Source: Petrosia ficiformis (taxonomy: Eukaryota > Porifera > Demospongiae > Haplosclerida > Petrosiidae). From it: 64,000 nt of DNA. The position numbers and the translations under genes are program-made. The notes beneath the pieces are model-generated. The model was not told where the DNA came from. It ran no database searches and saw only the letters and a list, made by a program, of their open reading frames with translations. Location of the stretch: positions 40,652,191-40,716,190 of the forward strand of contig OX345636.1 of NCBI GenBank assembly GCA_947044365.1, in the 5' to 3' direction. Positions 21,245 to 35,546 of this stretch are shown in pieces (position 1 is the first letter of the stretch; each line of letters opens with the position of its first letter).

Positions 21245-22195
21245 AGTCGAATATTGTCGGCAGTTATTACCATCGCCCGTAGCGTAGGCGGAAGGGCACG
21301 GTATAATCGTTTTGTCTGTGTGTTAGCAATTTTTCTGGCAAAATAAAAAAAAACATTGACATTTCAAACGGGGTACTGGTAGACTTCAAATTATACAAGG
21401 AAAAAAAAATAACGTAGGAAATCTTCTAAAACCTTTTGGTTCTAAAGTTATGACAATTTTTATAACTCACAGTTACCGTTTCACGACTTTAAGATGAAAC
21501 GAGGGCAATAACGAGAGTATATATGGACACACAAACACAAGTTATCCTGTTTCATGGCCTATCGCTAGCCAAGAAACACTTCAAACCAAAAACAATTGAG
21601 GTAATGGTTGCTACTACTAGTCTACTATACTACACCACCATTGATGCAAGATACTTAGCTCCACGTACAGGCATGGTCTTGTGCACGTGAATGCTAAACA
21701 CGTAATAGTGTGATTTGTTTTCACACGTTGAGACACGTTGGAGACTTCAGAGAATAAGATGTAAGATATATATACAAATTATACATTCTTCAATACGTTT
21801 TCACGCATTGGAGACTTTAAAGGTAGACTTGAGAACTTTTTCATTGTTTTTCGAAGGAAAACAGAGAATAATATGTAAGATAGATAATTATACAAATTAT
21901 ACATAATTATAATATTCTTCATTGATATTCTTATTTTGTCTTTTAGGATATAAAGTTATAACAGTTTTAATGCCCATAAATGTTTTTCAAATTTATATGT
22001 AACAAAAATATTGTTTGTTTCATACATAAACTTTATTATATTTAGAAAAAAATTGTAGTGCTTTGCATTACTTTGCCACATAGGCGAGGGTCCCGTCCTG
22101 ACGGCGCTCGTTTTCTTGTTAGCGATTGAATCATTGTTTCCCAAATCACACTTTATTGTGGCGAGGGTTCTGCACTCTGAGTGCATTCATATAGT
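21245..22195. repeat. Dispersed repeat ending 'gcgagggttctgcact'
   Basis: The right end, 'gcgagggttctgcactctga' followed by 'gtgcattcat', recurs in variant form at 10854-10890 and 42842-42875. The left end contains 'cgcccgtagcgtaggcgga'. The similar 'gacgggaccctcgcc' at 47475 is the inverse of 22083-22100. Probably one old non-autonomous family. Confidence 0.55.
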
Positions 22196-23509
22196 ATAGT
22201 AAACTATTAGGAAAAAGTATTAGTAAAGCATTAGTAAGTGTCCTGGGTAGATGTACTACTGGTAATACAAATAAATATATTAGCATAATTATATATATAT
22301 ATATATATATATACATTATAATATTATATTGTGCATTTTGTATAACTTGTTTAAACCATATTCATAGTCGAATAGTTGTGGAAGTGAACTGTGTTTGAAA
22401 TTTCCTTAAAACTGTTATACTGTTTGGATCCCTTATTCTAGTGCATCAAACATCAAAAGAAATTACTCATGTCATGGCTTAAATAGATAATATAATGCAA
22501 ATTATACATAATTATGTATAATTGCATTGTATAATTGTATATATATATATGTCCTAAATTTTACCCTGCAGTCCTATATATGAGCAGTGTAGATCAGACA
22601 AATTGACATTATTTCATATCCAAAAGTACCCTATCATTATTTTTATCCTTGTAAAATTTGAAGTCTGCTGATGTTCATAGTTTTTGAGGTTTGCTAATAC
22701 AGAGACAGACAGACGGTTTTATTGAATTGTAAACTGCTCTGCATAGAGTTAATTATTTGTGTATTGTGGAAAAAATTACAATATTTTATATGCATATATA
22801 TATATATAATTATGTAGATGGTTCGGATCTGGTATTTGAGCAATATTGGATTATGGATCAATGTGTATATAATTGCTAAAACTTCTGAATTAATTTCAAC
22901 TGGACAAATGTGATTACATAGGAGATCCTCATTGTAGCTTTTTGATTGTGTTCCGTGTGAGTTTTGTATTTATTATAATTATATTGTTATATCTTGAGGA
23001 CAAAATTTGTTTTTTCAAACTTTTAAGCACTAAACTTAATTCAACATAAAAGTCAGAGATTTATATATATAATTATTATAACTAAGGTTTCTATTTACAT
23101 GATAGTATAAGATAATTAATTAAACATGGCTACAATAACAATAGTAATTCACAAAATTCTTCCTAAGTAAGGATGTAAAACAGGAGGTTGAGGTAAAACA
23201 CTCGAAGCTACTTGATCATTTGTATGTTGACTTGGCAGTGGCCAATCATCACAATCTTCTGTAGATGTTACATGATTATCACCATACTTATAACACAAGT
23301 CATCAATAAGTCCGCACATGAGATTTCCACAATTGGTTTAAACTTGATAAGATAAAGGTCCTAGAATTGTAGTAATTTGAACTGGTATCCATTTCTGGAA
23401 TTCCTAGCAAACAATTTATTAGTAATCTTATATTTGTGATGGGAATAAGATTTAGTACTACATTTCTCGTTTACATTGAACATTCTGACCTGTGTTAAGA
23501 TGACATAGA
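22196..23509. other. AT-rich intergenic stretch
   Basis: TA-rich tracts at 22285-22310 and 22530-22550. No recognisable gene or element boundary. Confidence 0.5.
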
Positions 23510-23880
23510 TCTAAAAGTGTCCTAACATTCTGTCCTATTATTTAAAACACTTCTCTCTAAAGGACCAACCATGTCCATTGCTATACGACTGAATGGAACA
23601 TCTATGATAGGAAGATTGACCAGAGGGGCTTTTGGGGTGTATCGTTCCAGCTGTATGCTGACATTCTTCACAATATTGTTTGACATAATGAAATAGGCCG
23701 AAAACATCTCTTCAGAACTTGGTTTGCTGTCTTTTTTTGACCCAAGTGACTAGCTAGTGGTATGGTATGTGCCAGTTTCAACACTTTTTCCTTATAAGGG
23801 ACTGGCAAAATAAGCCCCAAATCTTCATCCTCATGCAAACTTCTGTCTAGCACCACAAACTCTATATAAAATCCACTCTT
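23510..23880 (-). pseudogene. Ty3/gypsy integrase fragment
   Basis: Minus-strand pieces in shifting frames. They include the integrase H2C2 zinc-binding region (LKLAHTIPLASHLGQKKTA, then a YCEECQ pair) followed by the start of the catalytic core (PIIDVPFSRIAMDMVGPL). At least two frameshifts separate them. No LTRs, gag, protease or RT are visible, so this is a short relic of an LTR retrotransposon. Confidence 0.8.
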
Positions 23881-24212
23881 CTCAGTGAACTGAACTCCTG
23901 GAGGGCGGGGGTGAGTATCTCTCCCTTAACATACTTCCGAATTTTGTCAAGAGTGCATCCTTATAATCCTATGATGACTTGCAGGCAAGTCATCATTCCT
24001 TACTGATACAACATTCAGAAGTCGTCTAGTAGCAAAAGAGTTCACTGAAACACAACTCATCAGTCATCATGTTTGAAGCCTATTGCTGTCAAAGCACAGC
24101 TTAAAATGGAAGTAGTGGCTGCTAAAACTTCGAGCTGGCTGGTCAATTTCTAGCGGCTCCACCCATTTATTTCGTCCATGTGATTGAAGCCGTAGTGAAA
24201 ATAGTTGTAGCA

Positions 24213-24945
24213 CCAACAGTCAGTGTGTAAACAATGAATATAATTATTTAATTATGTGAAATAGAACGTTTTGTTAATACACTGTATTATTGCTTATTAC
24301 TTTGTCTCATACATTAGCTACCCTTCCCTTGGAGGAATCTGAAGTGAATAGACTGGCTCATAAGACCATAAAGATTAATTGTAATTATGTAGCAGAGATA
24401 GAGTATAGTAACCTGGGGTAATTACGAATGAATTTTTCAATACGTTTGTTTCCTCGAGTTAAAAAAACTATAGATTGTTATTTTTAGTAAATATAATAAG
24501 TATATATTATACTGCTGAAATCTCTTTGCAATGATGGGACTAACTTTTCATTCTCGTGGCAATCTGAGAATCTTTAGCTGCTAACTACAACAATTTCAAC
24601 TCGGGGTAATTTCGAACTACCTGCAACGAAGTGTGTAACCACCAAAGTGCTGATCGTGGCTCGTGGCTGTCACGCATCATTGAATAGCCCTAGCCCTGTT
24701 CTACATTGTGGTACCAGTTTCAAGTGATGTATTTAAAACTATAACAACAAACACTTACATATTTAACGGGGTAATTTCGAACTATTTGCAAAGATAATAC
24801 GTTATAGTATATATGTTCGATATTACCCCGATTCGAATTTACCCCAGGTTACTTAGTTTCATGAATATTGATGAACTGGTAATAATTAAAATCCAGAAAT
24901 GTACATACATTGTATGACTTACTTCTAACATGATATGCAATTTAG
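24213..24945 (-). repeat. Orphan duplicate of the gene A promoter flank
   Basis: Matches 6768-7085 in the same orientation, from 'cagtcagtgtgtaaacaatg' through 'ggtaataattaaaatcca'. It is interrupted by the element at 24411-24849. The signal-peptide exon that should follow on its minus-strand side (below 24213) is not there. It lies downstream of the 3' end of gene B. Confidence 0.75.
24411..24849. mobile_element. Foldback MITE with TA duplication
   Basis: The left end ACCTGGGGTAATTACGAA mirrors the right end; TA flanks both (24409-24410 and 24850-24851). It is inserted in the duplicated promoter flank, whose uninterrupted version exists near 6985. TA target and short TIRs fit Tc1/mariner-type mobilisation (inference). 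Confidence 0.75.
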
Positions 24946-25117
24946 TGCCTAAATAATGAAACACATACTACAGTTATGACATTATCATCAGGCATACCGT
25001 GGTTCATCATGAGGTGAGTAAAGTTTTTGGAGGTGAGGAATGTTTGTAGTAGTCCATTCACAATGACCTCAAAATTAGGATGTGATGATCGAATCTATAT
25101 GTAATATATATATATAG

Positions 25118-25463
25118 TCAGGAGCCCATGAAAAAAACCACAGGTAGGAGCGCGCAACTCCCACGCAATTAATTAAAATAGCTAAAGCCAGACATTTAGT
25201 TGGTGTTATATACCAGTTCCTTTTTTCATGTTTAGTACTCGGTATCGTACTCGATTCCCATTCTCAGACTATACTACTCGGTATCGAATCGAATTCAGAA
25301 ATCTTGGAATCGCCCATCACTAAGCTCTACACTGCGGTGGGCGTGGCCACGTAGAGCATCTAAAAATAGTAACACCAACTAAATGTCTGGCGTTAGCTAT
25401 TTTAATTAATTGCGTGGGAGTTGCGCGCTCCTATATACCTGTGGTTTTTTCATGGGCTCCTGA
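25118..25463. mobile_element. Foldback MITE with 90-bp arms
   Basis: Arms start TCAGGAGCCCATGAAAAAA and run through 'gcgcgcaactcccacgcaat'. TATAG adjoins both ends, though a TA-rich context makes the exact duplication uncertain. Confidence 0.75.
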
Positions 25464-25549
25464 TATAGTTTATAGTTTAACTAATACTGATCACTCAAGA
25501 ATTGTAGCTGCCCAATGATAATTTACATTTACAAGAAACAAATTTTTCA

Positions 25550-25555
25550 TTTATT
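25550..25555 (-). terminator. AATAAA poly(A) signal of gene B
   Basis: Canonical hexamer on the minus strand about 190 nt downstream of the gene B stop codon. Confidence 0.55.
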
Positions 25556-25746
25556 TAATTGAAAATAGGCATATACAACAAACAGAAAGCAGCAACAAAA
25601 TAGTGTCCTAATGGCATAATTAAAAGTTATATAAGGAAAGAGTCACTGAACAATCACATGTGAGTCACATGACTGTACAGCAATTATATAATAATTATAA
25701 TTAAACAGGAGTTCATGTATTATTAATAGCTCTCTTTGATTAGTAA

Positions 25747-28700
25747 TTAAAGCTGTTTAGGGACAGCAGCAGAGAGACCCCTCCATGGCTGACTCAGTGA
25801 AGGAGAAGATTTGCAAAGTTTGATAGCCTGGAAGAAATAAAGAATAAATTTAATTGTTTTCAGATACACGTTTCTGGGGATAAATAATATTTATCCAGCT
25901 ACTGATTACTGTTAGTGAATGTTAGGTATTAATTAACTGCTAACTGCTAGTTTCTTGCTTCAGAAGGGACAATAAAACAGTGAGCTATTACTTTATATAT
26001 AACAGAAACCAGTGACAACATGTACAAGCATGTGTGAGCGCATAGAGTAAAAATGGAAGAATTTGCACATTATATAATTCTGAGATAAATGATCTTGAAA
26101 AAGTAATAATTTTATCTTTAATTGTAATGTTGTTACTTTGTTTTAATCAAAAAGCACAACTTTCCTCATGGTCAAAAATGTACAACTAATTAGGTGAGTT
26201 AATATATGCACTAATATGGCTTCGCTACCACCACATCCTGTTAAATAATAACTGTTTAATTAGAGACTATTAAGAGTTAATAAATGTCACGTGATCAAGC
26301 ACATGGCTACTAAAATGAGTGCTAAAAGACTGAGAGAGACTTCAGAAGAGTCAGATGAGTCAGTAGAGGATAGCAGTGAAGAGCTGGAAGAAGATTCAAC
26401 TACAACTGAGTCAGAACTAAGTGATTCAGAAAGTTGCTGTTCACTATCATCAACTAGGAAAGGTAGAAGGGACGCTATAAAGGATAGATATCTAAAAGGC
26501 ACGTCACACAAGCCTTATGTAGTAAAAAAAGTCATATCCAAGTCACTTGAAGATGAACATCTTGATACTGCTGCCAAGGTGTGTAAGAGCTGTAGTCCTG
26601 TTCTTCAAAAGTATTCTGATACATTTATGAGCTTAAAACAACAAGGCAATGAACTGAAGAAAAGGAGAAAAATTAATCCACACACCCAAGAAGCCAGACA
26701 GGCTGCAGTATCGGGATCTCGTGAAACAGAACGAGTGGTTATGTAACAATGTTTTTGATACAATGGGGAACTATCTTTTTTGTTCTTAGGTGTTTCATAT
26801 CAGAGGCTTTCTAGGCAGAGAAATGTGAAAAGAAGAGAGCATATGGAACCTCTCCGATGTATCAAGAAAAGTGAAGTTGAAAAAAGGGCACTAGCTGAAT
26901 ATGTTGTAATGCCTACAGGCATTAATCTTTCATTTATGAAGTGGTGGAAATCACTCACCTGTGATGATGAATGTAATGTAAGGTATCCACATAGCCGTCA
27001 TGGGAATGCTGGTAATCCTTCCAACTCGGCCAAGACTGGAGCAAAAGTAGATTTTCTGGAATTTATTGATATAAATAGCCAGCCCAATGGAAGGAGCGCT
27101 GATTCAACATCTGCAACTTATTTTCTTTTGCCAAAGTTTAGAACCATTCAAACTCCCAAACCCGGTGTTGCACGTTTTGAACAAAGAGTGAGAGAGTCGT
27201 TGTTAGGAGAATTTAATCGCTGTCAAGAGGAAGCTGGAAAACCAACAATATCAAATTATTCTGCTTCAACTTGGCTAAAAAAAGAGAGGCCTAAACATTC
27301 AATTTATCCACACAAACTAGACTATTGTGACACTTGTGCTAAACTAAGTGAGAAAATACGTGCTAGTCAAACTACCCTTAATCGAATTCGCCAAGTTGGA
27401 TCAGCTGATCGGGAAAATCAATTAGCTATCGAAACCAGCATAGCAGATTTTACAAAGCAGCTTGAAAATCATAAAGATGAAGCTCACAATTTTCACAGAT
27501 ATTATGTTGATACTACAAAACAATGCCAGACTGAATGGTTGGACATTATTAAACTGGAGTCCAAAGAAAACAAAACTGAGGATGAGGTTTTAAAACTCGA
27601 GATTTTAAAGCAGAAATTCACACTCATACTAAGTGCAGATTTTCAAATGCAAAAGCTTGTTCCATATTGGGGCCAATCACCGCAGCCAGGAAGTACGTGT
27701 TATTTACAAAAGCTGTCTCATGACATTTTTGGTGTTTGTGATCATCGAATTTCCAACTGTATGCTTTATGTGTTTGATGAAACAGTTGGTCCAAAGAATA
27801 CTGATCATACTATTTCATATTTGGAGCATTACATTCATGTGAGTGGCAAAGTCCCAAACTGGGTGAAACGGGTTCATATTTTCTTGGATAATACAGTAAG
27901 GACTAATAAGAATGCCTATTTCATGGCTTGGGCATTAGAGAATTTGCAGCAATCCAAACCATGAATATCTCAGAGTTTCCTTTCTCATAGCTGGTCACAC
28001 AAAGTTTGATGTTGACCGTGTATTTTCTACAACAGCCAAAGCATATTCTTCAACTGATGTTTTTACAACACAAGAGCTGGCTTCTGTCATGTCTGAATCA
28101 GAAGCCATTTCATCCCTAATAGATGATGGCAGTTTGGTCAAGCCGTGGAGGGAAAAATTATCAGAAAAATACACAAAACTCCCAGGTATTAGAGTGATGC
28201 ATGATTTTTTCTTTGTACGTGACAAGTCTAAATGCTCAATGACTGTACGTAATCTGTGCTACACTGGACCAACACGTCCTGCAACAATGAAGCCCAAACA
28301 GTCTTCAGGCATGGTAAACTTTCATGCTGAAGAGAATTACATTACAACTAATAAAACTCAATCTTTGACAGCTGCAAAGCTTAACAACCTTCAACGAATG
28401 TATTCAAATTTCATTCCTACTAACCGTTGGCTACCATTTCTGCAAAAGAATCAGGAATAATTACCAATTTTGAACTTTTTGACACTAAACTTCAATGCAT
28501 TTGGCGTTCTTCCAGTTTTACTATATGCAAAACTGAGTTACAATGAATCATTTATTCCAATGTAAAATTTGTTTATTAGAATAATTCACTATGTTATTCT
28601 TGTTGATAAAAGAATAAACTATGTTGTTTTGGTGTTAATTAAAAATTGTATCAGTGTGCATAATCTTCCATTTTTACTCTATGCGCTCACATGTGCTTAT

Positions 28701-29623
28701 TTGAGATATTTGTTAGTAAAGAAGTGAATAATTATATAATTCTGTACATCGGTATGAAGATTGATTTTCTTTGAAAGGGTTGTGAGCACACTGCAAGGCA
28801 TATAGTTAAACTAGAGAATGTTAATCATTGTGGGGCAAGCCTGAGAAAACACATAAAAAGGTGTGGTTGTAAGACGAGGGTGTGTGCAACTGCACATGCA
28901 TTACGAACACGTGCAAGTCTGTGAAGATGGCAAACGCTACAGTTCACAGAATAGTGATGGAAGTTTCACCAATAAATATAAGTAGGAAAAACCCTGATGT
29001 TAAATACTTTAGCAGGAAAATCACTTTGTTCAGCCATCTTTAGCTGTTCTCTCTATCTGTCTCTCCCGCATAATCTTCAATCTCTCTTTTCTTTGCTCAG
29101 CAGTCTCCTCATCTCTTATCTCCCTCTGTCTGTCTCACCAACCTTACGTCTCTTTCATAACCTGTCTCCATAGCTCTTGTCTCTCCAGCATAATCTTCAA
29201 TCTCTCTTCTCAGGCTTTGCTCAGCTTATCTTCCTCTGTCTCTCTCGATTACGACAAGCTCCATCAGTCTCTCTTCTCTTACACAATCTCACCTCTCTCT
29301 CCGCTTTAGTTTCTCCAGGTCGTTTGGCTCTGTCCCTTTCTCTTCAATTTCATGACGAACAATGCAAGCACATGGCTTTCTCAAATTTAATTTAATTAAA
29401 AGATATTTACAGAAAATTACAGAATACGAGAATTAAGAGTATTTACGGAATACGTACGAATACAAACAAACAAACTGACAAATATACATGTATATACAAT
29501 GCAAACTTTTCAGCTACCTCACTAGTGTGGGGCTCGCTCAGGCTCGCCCCAATTACTATGATTCCTCTAGGACTGACATACAGTTAAGTGCAATTAGTCC
29601 AAATCATTGTACCAAGGTCAAAT

Positions 29624-29662
<39 letters not shown>

Positions 29663-29775
29663 GAAACCTACTTGGCAATCTTCTCTTGGATTAATTTCAT
29701 CAGCGATGAGTTTCACAAGTTCATCTCCAAACTCAACAATCACCCACTGACACTGATAAACACAAACAACAACAA

Positions 29776-29829
<54 letters not shown>

Positions 29830-32800
29830 AACCCGGCCAGCATGTAACATGAAGTGCTTAAACAATTATATCTCTCAAATGAAGCTGTGATGTTAAGTGA
29901 AAAGGCTGAGGTTAGAAGTCAGTGATGTCCAGAAATGCCTTCAAAATTATTGATTGAACCCTAGCCACAAGGGAACTCTAACCTACACATGTACTGCTAA
30001 CGCTATACTAAATGAACTACATAATGATATTCATGAGATTTTGAAGGGATCTTTGTACATTATACTTAGAAGTCAAATTAATTGTTTCAAGAGAATTGTC
30101 CTAACAATAGGGAATATACTGAATATTATAGTCACTTGATTGAATCCTCCCACCCACACATACATGTACTGAGTATAATCAATCAATATTGAACATTCTT
30201 CTGATTATTGAATACAAGTGATTATGCTAATTATTCTGAAAGACATACTTTTCAAGCATGTGAAAGCAAATAATGTACAATATGAAAGTGATAGGAAACC
30301 TTTTTGATCATCAAATGGGAGGAGTTTCCTGCATTAATTGAGTTAATTGGCCTAATTGCTTCCGCTGAATCCAGATTTTAATCAATTATCAATCGATTTG
30401 TAGTTAGTGATAATCGATTTCAAAATCTCAGCCAATTCCCAATCCTGGGTATATACATTTATTTAGCATTAGTTAGTACACTCATGATTTACCACTTCAT
30501 TAGCTTGTTCAGGTAGATATTTCTTGCAAACCATACTGAATGCACCAGTGAGAAAGTTCTTCTAGAAGGTTAAAATAAATTATTATTATAAATCTGTAAA
30601 GGTACATGTATACATAGCAGGAACTTGTACAATTGTCCTCCATAGGGAATTTTGAATTTGTAAGTCTGGATGATCAGGGGCATTTGCTATATATTATATC
30701 TGAGTAAGTTTAAGGTACATGTATGTATACCGAAATTCCTGAATTGTTAATTACAGTAAACCCTCACTAATCTGAACAGCTGTGTACCCTTAAATCAAAA
30801 TAAACGTTCGAATTAGTGAATTTGTTTGGATTAGTGAAGCCTTTGGAAAAAACATTAATTACCAAGAAGAATGTGTGGGTGGAGCGTGTACTCTATAACA
30901 CTTATATTTTATAAGATTCAACATTCTAACTTATTTGCTTGAAAGAAGAATTGTTTAGCAAACCTTCAGATGTAAACTCTATGCTACACTACCGACAGCA
31001 AGGCGAATATTTGAAAGAGTTTAGTAATCCCATGGGTGACGGCCACATCATACTCACTGGTTTAATTTCCACAATTTAAACAGTACAGACTTTCAACTCA
31101 CTAGACAGAAAGCATTCTAAGAAAGCCAAAAGGAAAGCAGCAAGGCAAGTGTATGAAAATGCAGTAGTCTCTGATAACGCCTGAACAAAGCATAAAGGTA
31201 CATGTATACATGGATCATCACATGTTTCGGCAGGACGCAATTTAATTAACCATGAATATCGGTAAGCTACTTTTTTTGGTATTCGGATTAACGATATTCG
31301 AATTAGTGAGGGTAACATATATTTAAATGTATATGAAAAGTGTACATCAGTTAACAATAATACACTTCTCCAGTGTACAGGTAGTAGTGATATCAAAATC
31401 TTATGATCTGGAAATACATTTTGATGCTTTAAGATCACTAGAGCATTTCTTAATAATTGTTACTCTGTCTATACCTTAAGTCTACTTAATTATGTGTACT
31501 GCTTTTAGTGACTTTAGTGACTAACGTAATAATTGCTAAAATTAGTACACACTTAAAAATATGTTTTGTGATCCTTTCATTGGGCATATTAGGTGTGGCT
31601 CAGACATTTGCTAAAATTAATGCATGCTAAATCCAAGAGTTCAAAAATCACTAAATTTAGTTGATGCAATTAATAGTAGGCTTAAGGTACATGTATGTTA
31701 GGGCCCGAACGACTAGTCTAACTAGTCGACTGGTCGGCCAAGGCGCTAGGGATTGACTACAGTTTTCGAGCATCGACTAGTCGAGATTACTGCGCATGCG
31801 CATTTACCGTCTCACCACATGTTGTAATTGTTGTTGATGATGGCCGAGAGAAAGAAGGCTGATTGTTGGAAGTTCTTTAACACACTTCCAAGTACTAGTA
31901 GCACAGGAAAGAGGAAGGTTTCTTGTCAATTGTGTGGGAACGAGCTTACTTATCATGGTAGCACTTCAGCTATGAACGAGCATTTAAAACGGAAGCATCC
32001 CCGCGATAGTGAACTACCAGAATCGAAATCAAAGCAGATAAAGTTGGAGACATTTACCAAGAAGTGCAGTAAGGGGAGAACTGACCATATAAATACGTTG
32101 ATTGTTGGGATGATAGTACGAGATCTCCGACCTCTTAATGTTGTCAACGGTGAAGGCTTTAAGGCCCTCGTATCTTACCTTGAACCAGGTTACCAGATTC
32201 CATCAGATAGATTTTTTATGAGCTTAATAGAGAGGAAGTATGCTGAAGTGAAAGTGATGGTTAATCAGAAAATAGAGCTGGAGAGTGGTTCTTTGTGTGT
32301 TACTGGTGACATATGGACAAGCATTGTAAATGATGCTTACCTAACCATTACGGCACATTTTATATCAGAATCCTGGAATAGGGAAAGTATTGTACTAGGA
32401 ACAAAACCCTTGAGTGAGCGACACACCGGTGAGAATATTGTCAAATGGATAGAAGAAATGATAGGTGATTTTAGTATTGCCACTGACAAGGTAATAGCCT
32501 TTATCCATGATAGTGGTTCTAATATCAATCTTGCTGGTAAAGTACTTAGCGACAAGTATGGATGGTACACTGAAGCCTGTGCTGGACACCAGATTCAATT
32601 GTGTGTAAAATCTGGGTTGCAGATCAGATCTATCGAAACAGCCATTGCTGCTGCTCGCCGTTTGGTGGGACATTTTCACCGAAGTGAATTGGCAACATCA
32701 GCATTGAGAAAAAGACAAGAGCAAATGGAAACAAAACAACACAAATTAATTCAAGATGTTTCAACAAGATGGAACAGCACTTACTTCATGATCGAGCATT

Positions 32801-35496
32801 TACTTGAGCAACGTTGGCCAGTTGTGGCTGTTCTTTCAGACTCTTCTGTAACAAAGGCTACTGATCGATTACTGGATCTAAAGACAGAGCAATGGAACCT
32901 GTTATCAGAGCTAAAACCTACTCTACATGTTCTACAAGTGGCAACGACTTACCTAAGCTCTGAGAATAACGTATCTATTTCAGCAGTCTTACCTATTGTC
33001 CATGGTCTTTTGAAATCTATGGAAGTAACAGAAGAGGATTCACCTACAATTCGGAAAGTAAAGTGTGCCATCTCACAGGAGATCAGTAATAGATGAATAA
33101 TCCTTTCAATCCCAGTAGCATTTTAGTGGCAGTTTGTTTGGATCCACGATTTAAACAAACAAAATTTTTAGACTCTCACCAGCGTGTGGACTTACAGTTG
33201 AGTTTAACTAACCTGGCTCGTCAGTTTAAGTCTTCCAGTATGAATACATTGAATACAGATACTAGCACTGTTCAAAAGGAGTCAGATCCACCACAAGCTC
33301 TGGATATACTTTTGGGAAGTGATTCACCTAGCAGTAATGAAGGATGTGATCCTGTACAAGATGAGGTTGAGGGATACTTTAAACAGCAGCAGTCCCCTCG
33401 AGAAACCTCTCCACTTGAGTTTTGGAAAATTAATAAATGTAGATTCCCAGTGTTAGCATGTTTGGCAAGGAACTACCTGGCAATTACAGCTACATCAACC
33501 CGAGCAGAGAGAGTATTTTCGGTGGCAGGACTTGTAGTATCTCGTCTAAGAGCCAGCCTCACACCAGAACATCTAGACATGCTTGTGTTTTTGAATAAAA
33601 ATATGTGACATTTTTATTATTGTGTAAACTGTTGTATAAAGTGTTATGAAAACACTGAACAATAATTGGATTTTTGTGGTTATATGATTTACAATTAGTC
33701 AATTAATCTCTTCAAACCACGACTATTAGTTGACTAGGGAAAATCCCTAGTCGTTCGAGCCCTAATTATGTGAAAAATTGGTCAGATCCACAGACTGGTA
33801 TTATTAAGAGATACAAACATACAGATACGAAAGTGCTAACCTCTTTTGGCAAGAGCACTTCAAGACCCTCAAGCACCTGAGTACAAACGTCACAACCAAT
33901 GTCTAGAAACAGAGAAATACAACTAGTCAAGAAGATCAGAGAGATATTAGACAGATGATGATTTTTACAGGGGCAAGCCTGGGCAAGCAACATCACAGAG
34001 CATTCATAGACCTGGATAGGGTGAGGCTTGCTCAGGCTTGCTCCAATTAACCCTTCATCTGCTGTAGGCGCTTTAAGGCGCCCCACCCACTACTAATTAT
34101 ACTGCTGGAGGCGCTTTAATGCGCCCAAGCTGCAAGTGGGCGGAGTACTTAATATCTAATTACTTGCAGCTCTATAACTCTCACATTTTACAAGACTCAA
34201 GATTCTAACTTACTTTGCTGTAAAGAAGAGTTGTTAAGCAAGCCATTGATGTTAAAATTTATGCTTCGTTATCACCAGGAAGAGAGTAAGACGAGCGCTT
34301 GAAAATATAGTACCTACACGGGCAACGCCCACCTCTATACTCGCCTGCATAACTTCTGCATTTTAAATAACAGTGACTTTTAACTGACTTAGGTAGACAG
34401 AAGACCATCTAAGAAAGCTGTAGATACTAAAAACATGCTTCGTTAGCTACAAAAAAGCAGCAAGGCGAGTGTTTGAAAGTGTAGTAGTCAGTTGGCAACG
34501 CCCACAATTAGCGTCTCTTTATCGCTTTTGTTAGGCATGTAGATTCCATTTTTGGGCTCCATTAAACTAAATAAACATCTTCTTTATGCTGTGTGCGTGT
34601 CAGTTTCTTTATATTCCATGATTTCATACTATAAAATCAATCAGAAAATATCTACAAATTTCTTTCGCACCACGCCCACAAACGGGAATAATTGCAAACG
34701 CAGATGAAGGGTTAACAAAGGTTTGTTCATGTACTGTATGTCATGTGCTACAAACTGGTATGTACATTGTGCAAGTAACTGCCTTTCCATCTATAAAACT
34801 TGTGAAAAACAAATTGACTCAAGACAGTAGTATTAGTAATAATTACACACATGTATGACGACCGTATGATAAATCTAGCAAATGTCATATCTAGCAAATT
34901 TCAAATGTACACGAGAGCAGAATAAGAGTCGTGAAAATACATGTAGCTAGGTCAAAATGTCAGATTGTGGGGCATTATTCCATACATCTACAAATAAAAG
35001 TATTTGTTGACACAGCTGTTTCTACTTGGATTTAGTATCGCTTAGTAGCAGCCAACAACACAGCCTCAACTTTTCTGGAACACGCCCACATTTACTAACC
35101 ACATGTTTAAATTGCACAAGTACAGTGTAGCCATGTGCAAACATTAAAGTGGGTGTGGGTGGCAGCATGGGAGAATTTTAGCTTTGAATTCGCAGCAAAC
35201 AAACAAAGGTTTGAACATTTGAAGCTTTTTCCCAGCCTTACTGTAAATATAGATTAGTAAACATTTATCACTAAATGGAACTTACCAGAGCTTTGAACTC
35301 TTGGAGAATGTTTCTTCATGGCAAATGTAGGGAAAAAAGTATCACCTTTGGCTAGTAACTTAGTAGCAGTACATAACTTTACATCCTAAATAACAAATAT
35401 AGTGTGTGCATGTGTATGTATGTACATGTATGTGAATGAGTGTGTATGTATGTGTGTGTGTGTGTATGTGTGTGTATGATTGCGAGTGAGTGAGTA

Positions 35497-35546
<50 letters not shown>

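Larger units (their letters stand above)
25747..33902 (-). other. Gene B SapB domain 5 and stop codon
   Basis: Exon A5 [21 protein letters not shown]5 with [17 protein letters not shown]5 opening [20 protein letters not shown] and ending DCQ; D5 [15 protein letters not shown], then 11 residues ([11 protein letters not shown]) and TAA. The exon layout matches domain 4. The introns hold a hAT element (A5-B5) and the 26034-28690 element (C5-D5). Confidence 0.85.

Noticed and set aside
35318..35350. A 33-nt intron splitting exon D4
   Set aside because: Too short, and the frame is open through it; I read one 100-bp exon with a longer linker.
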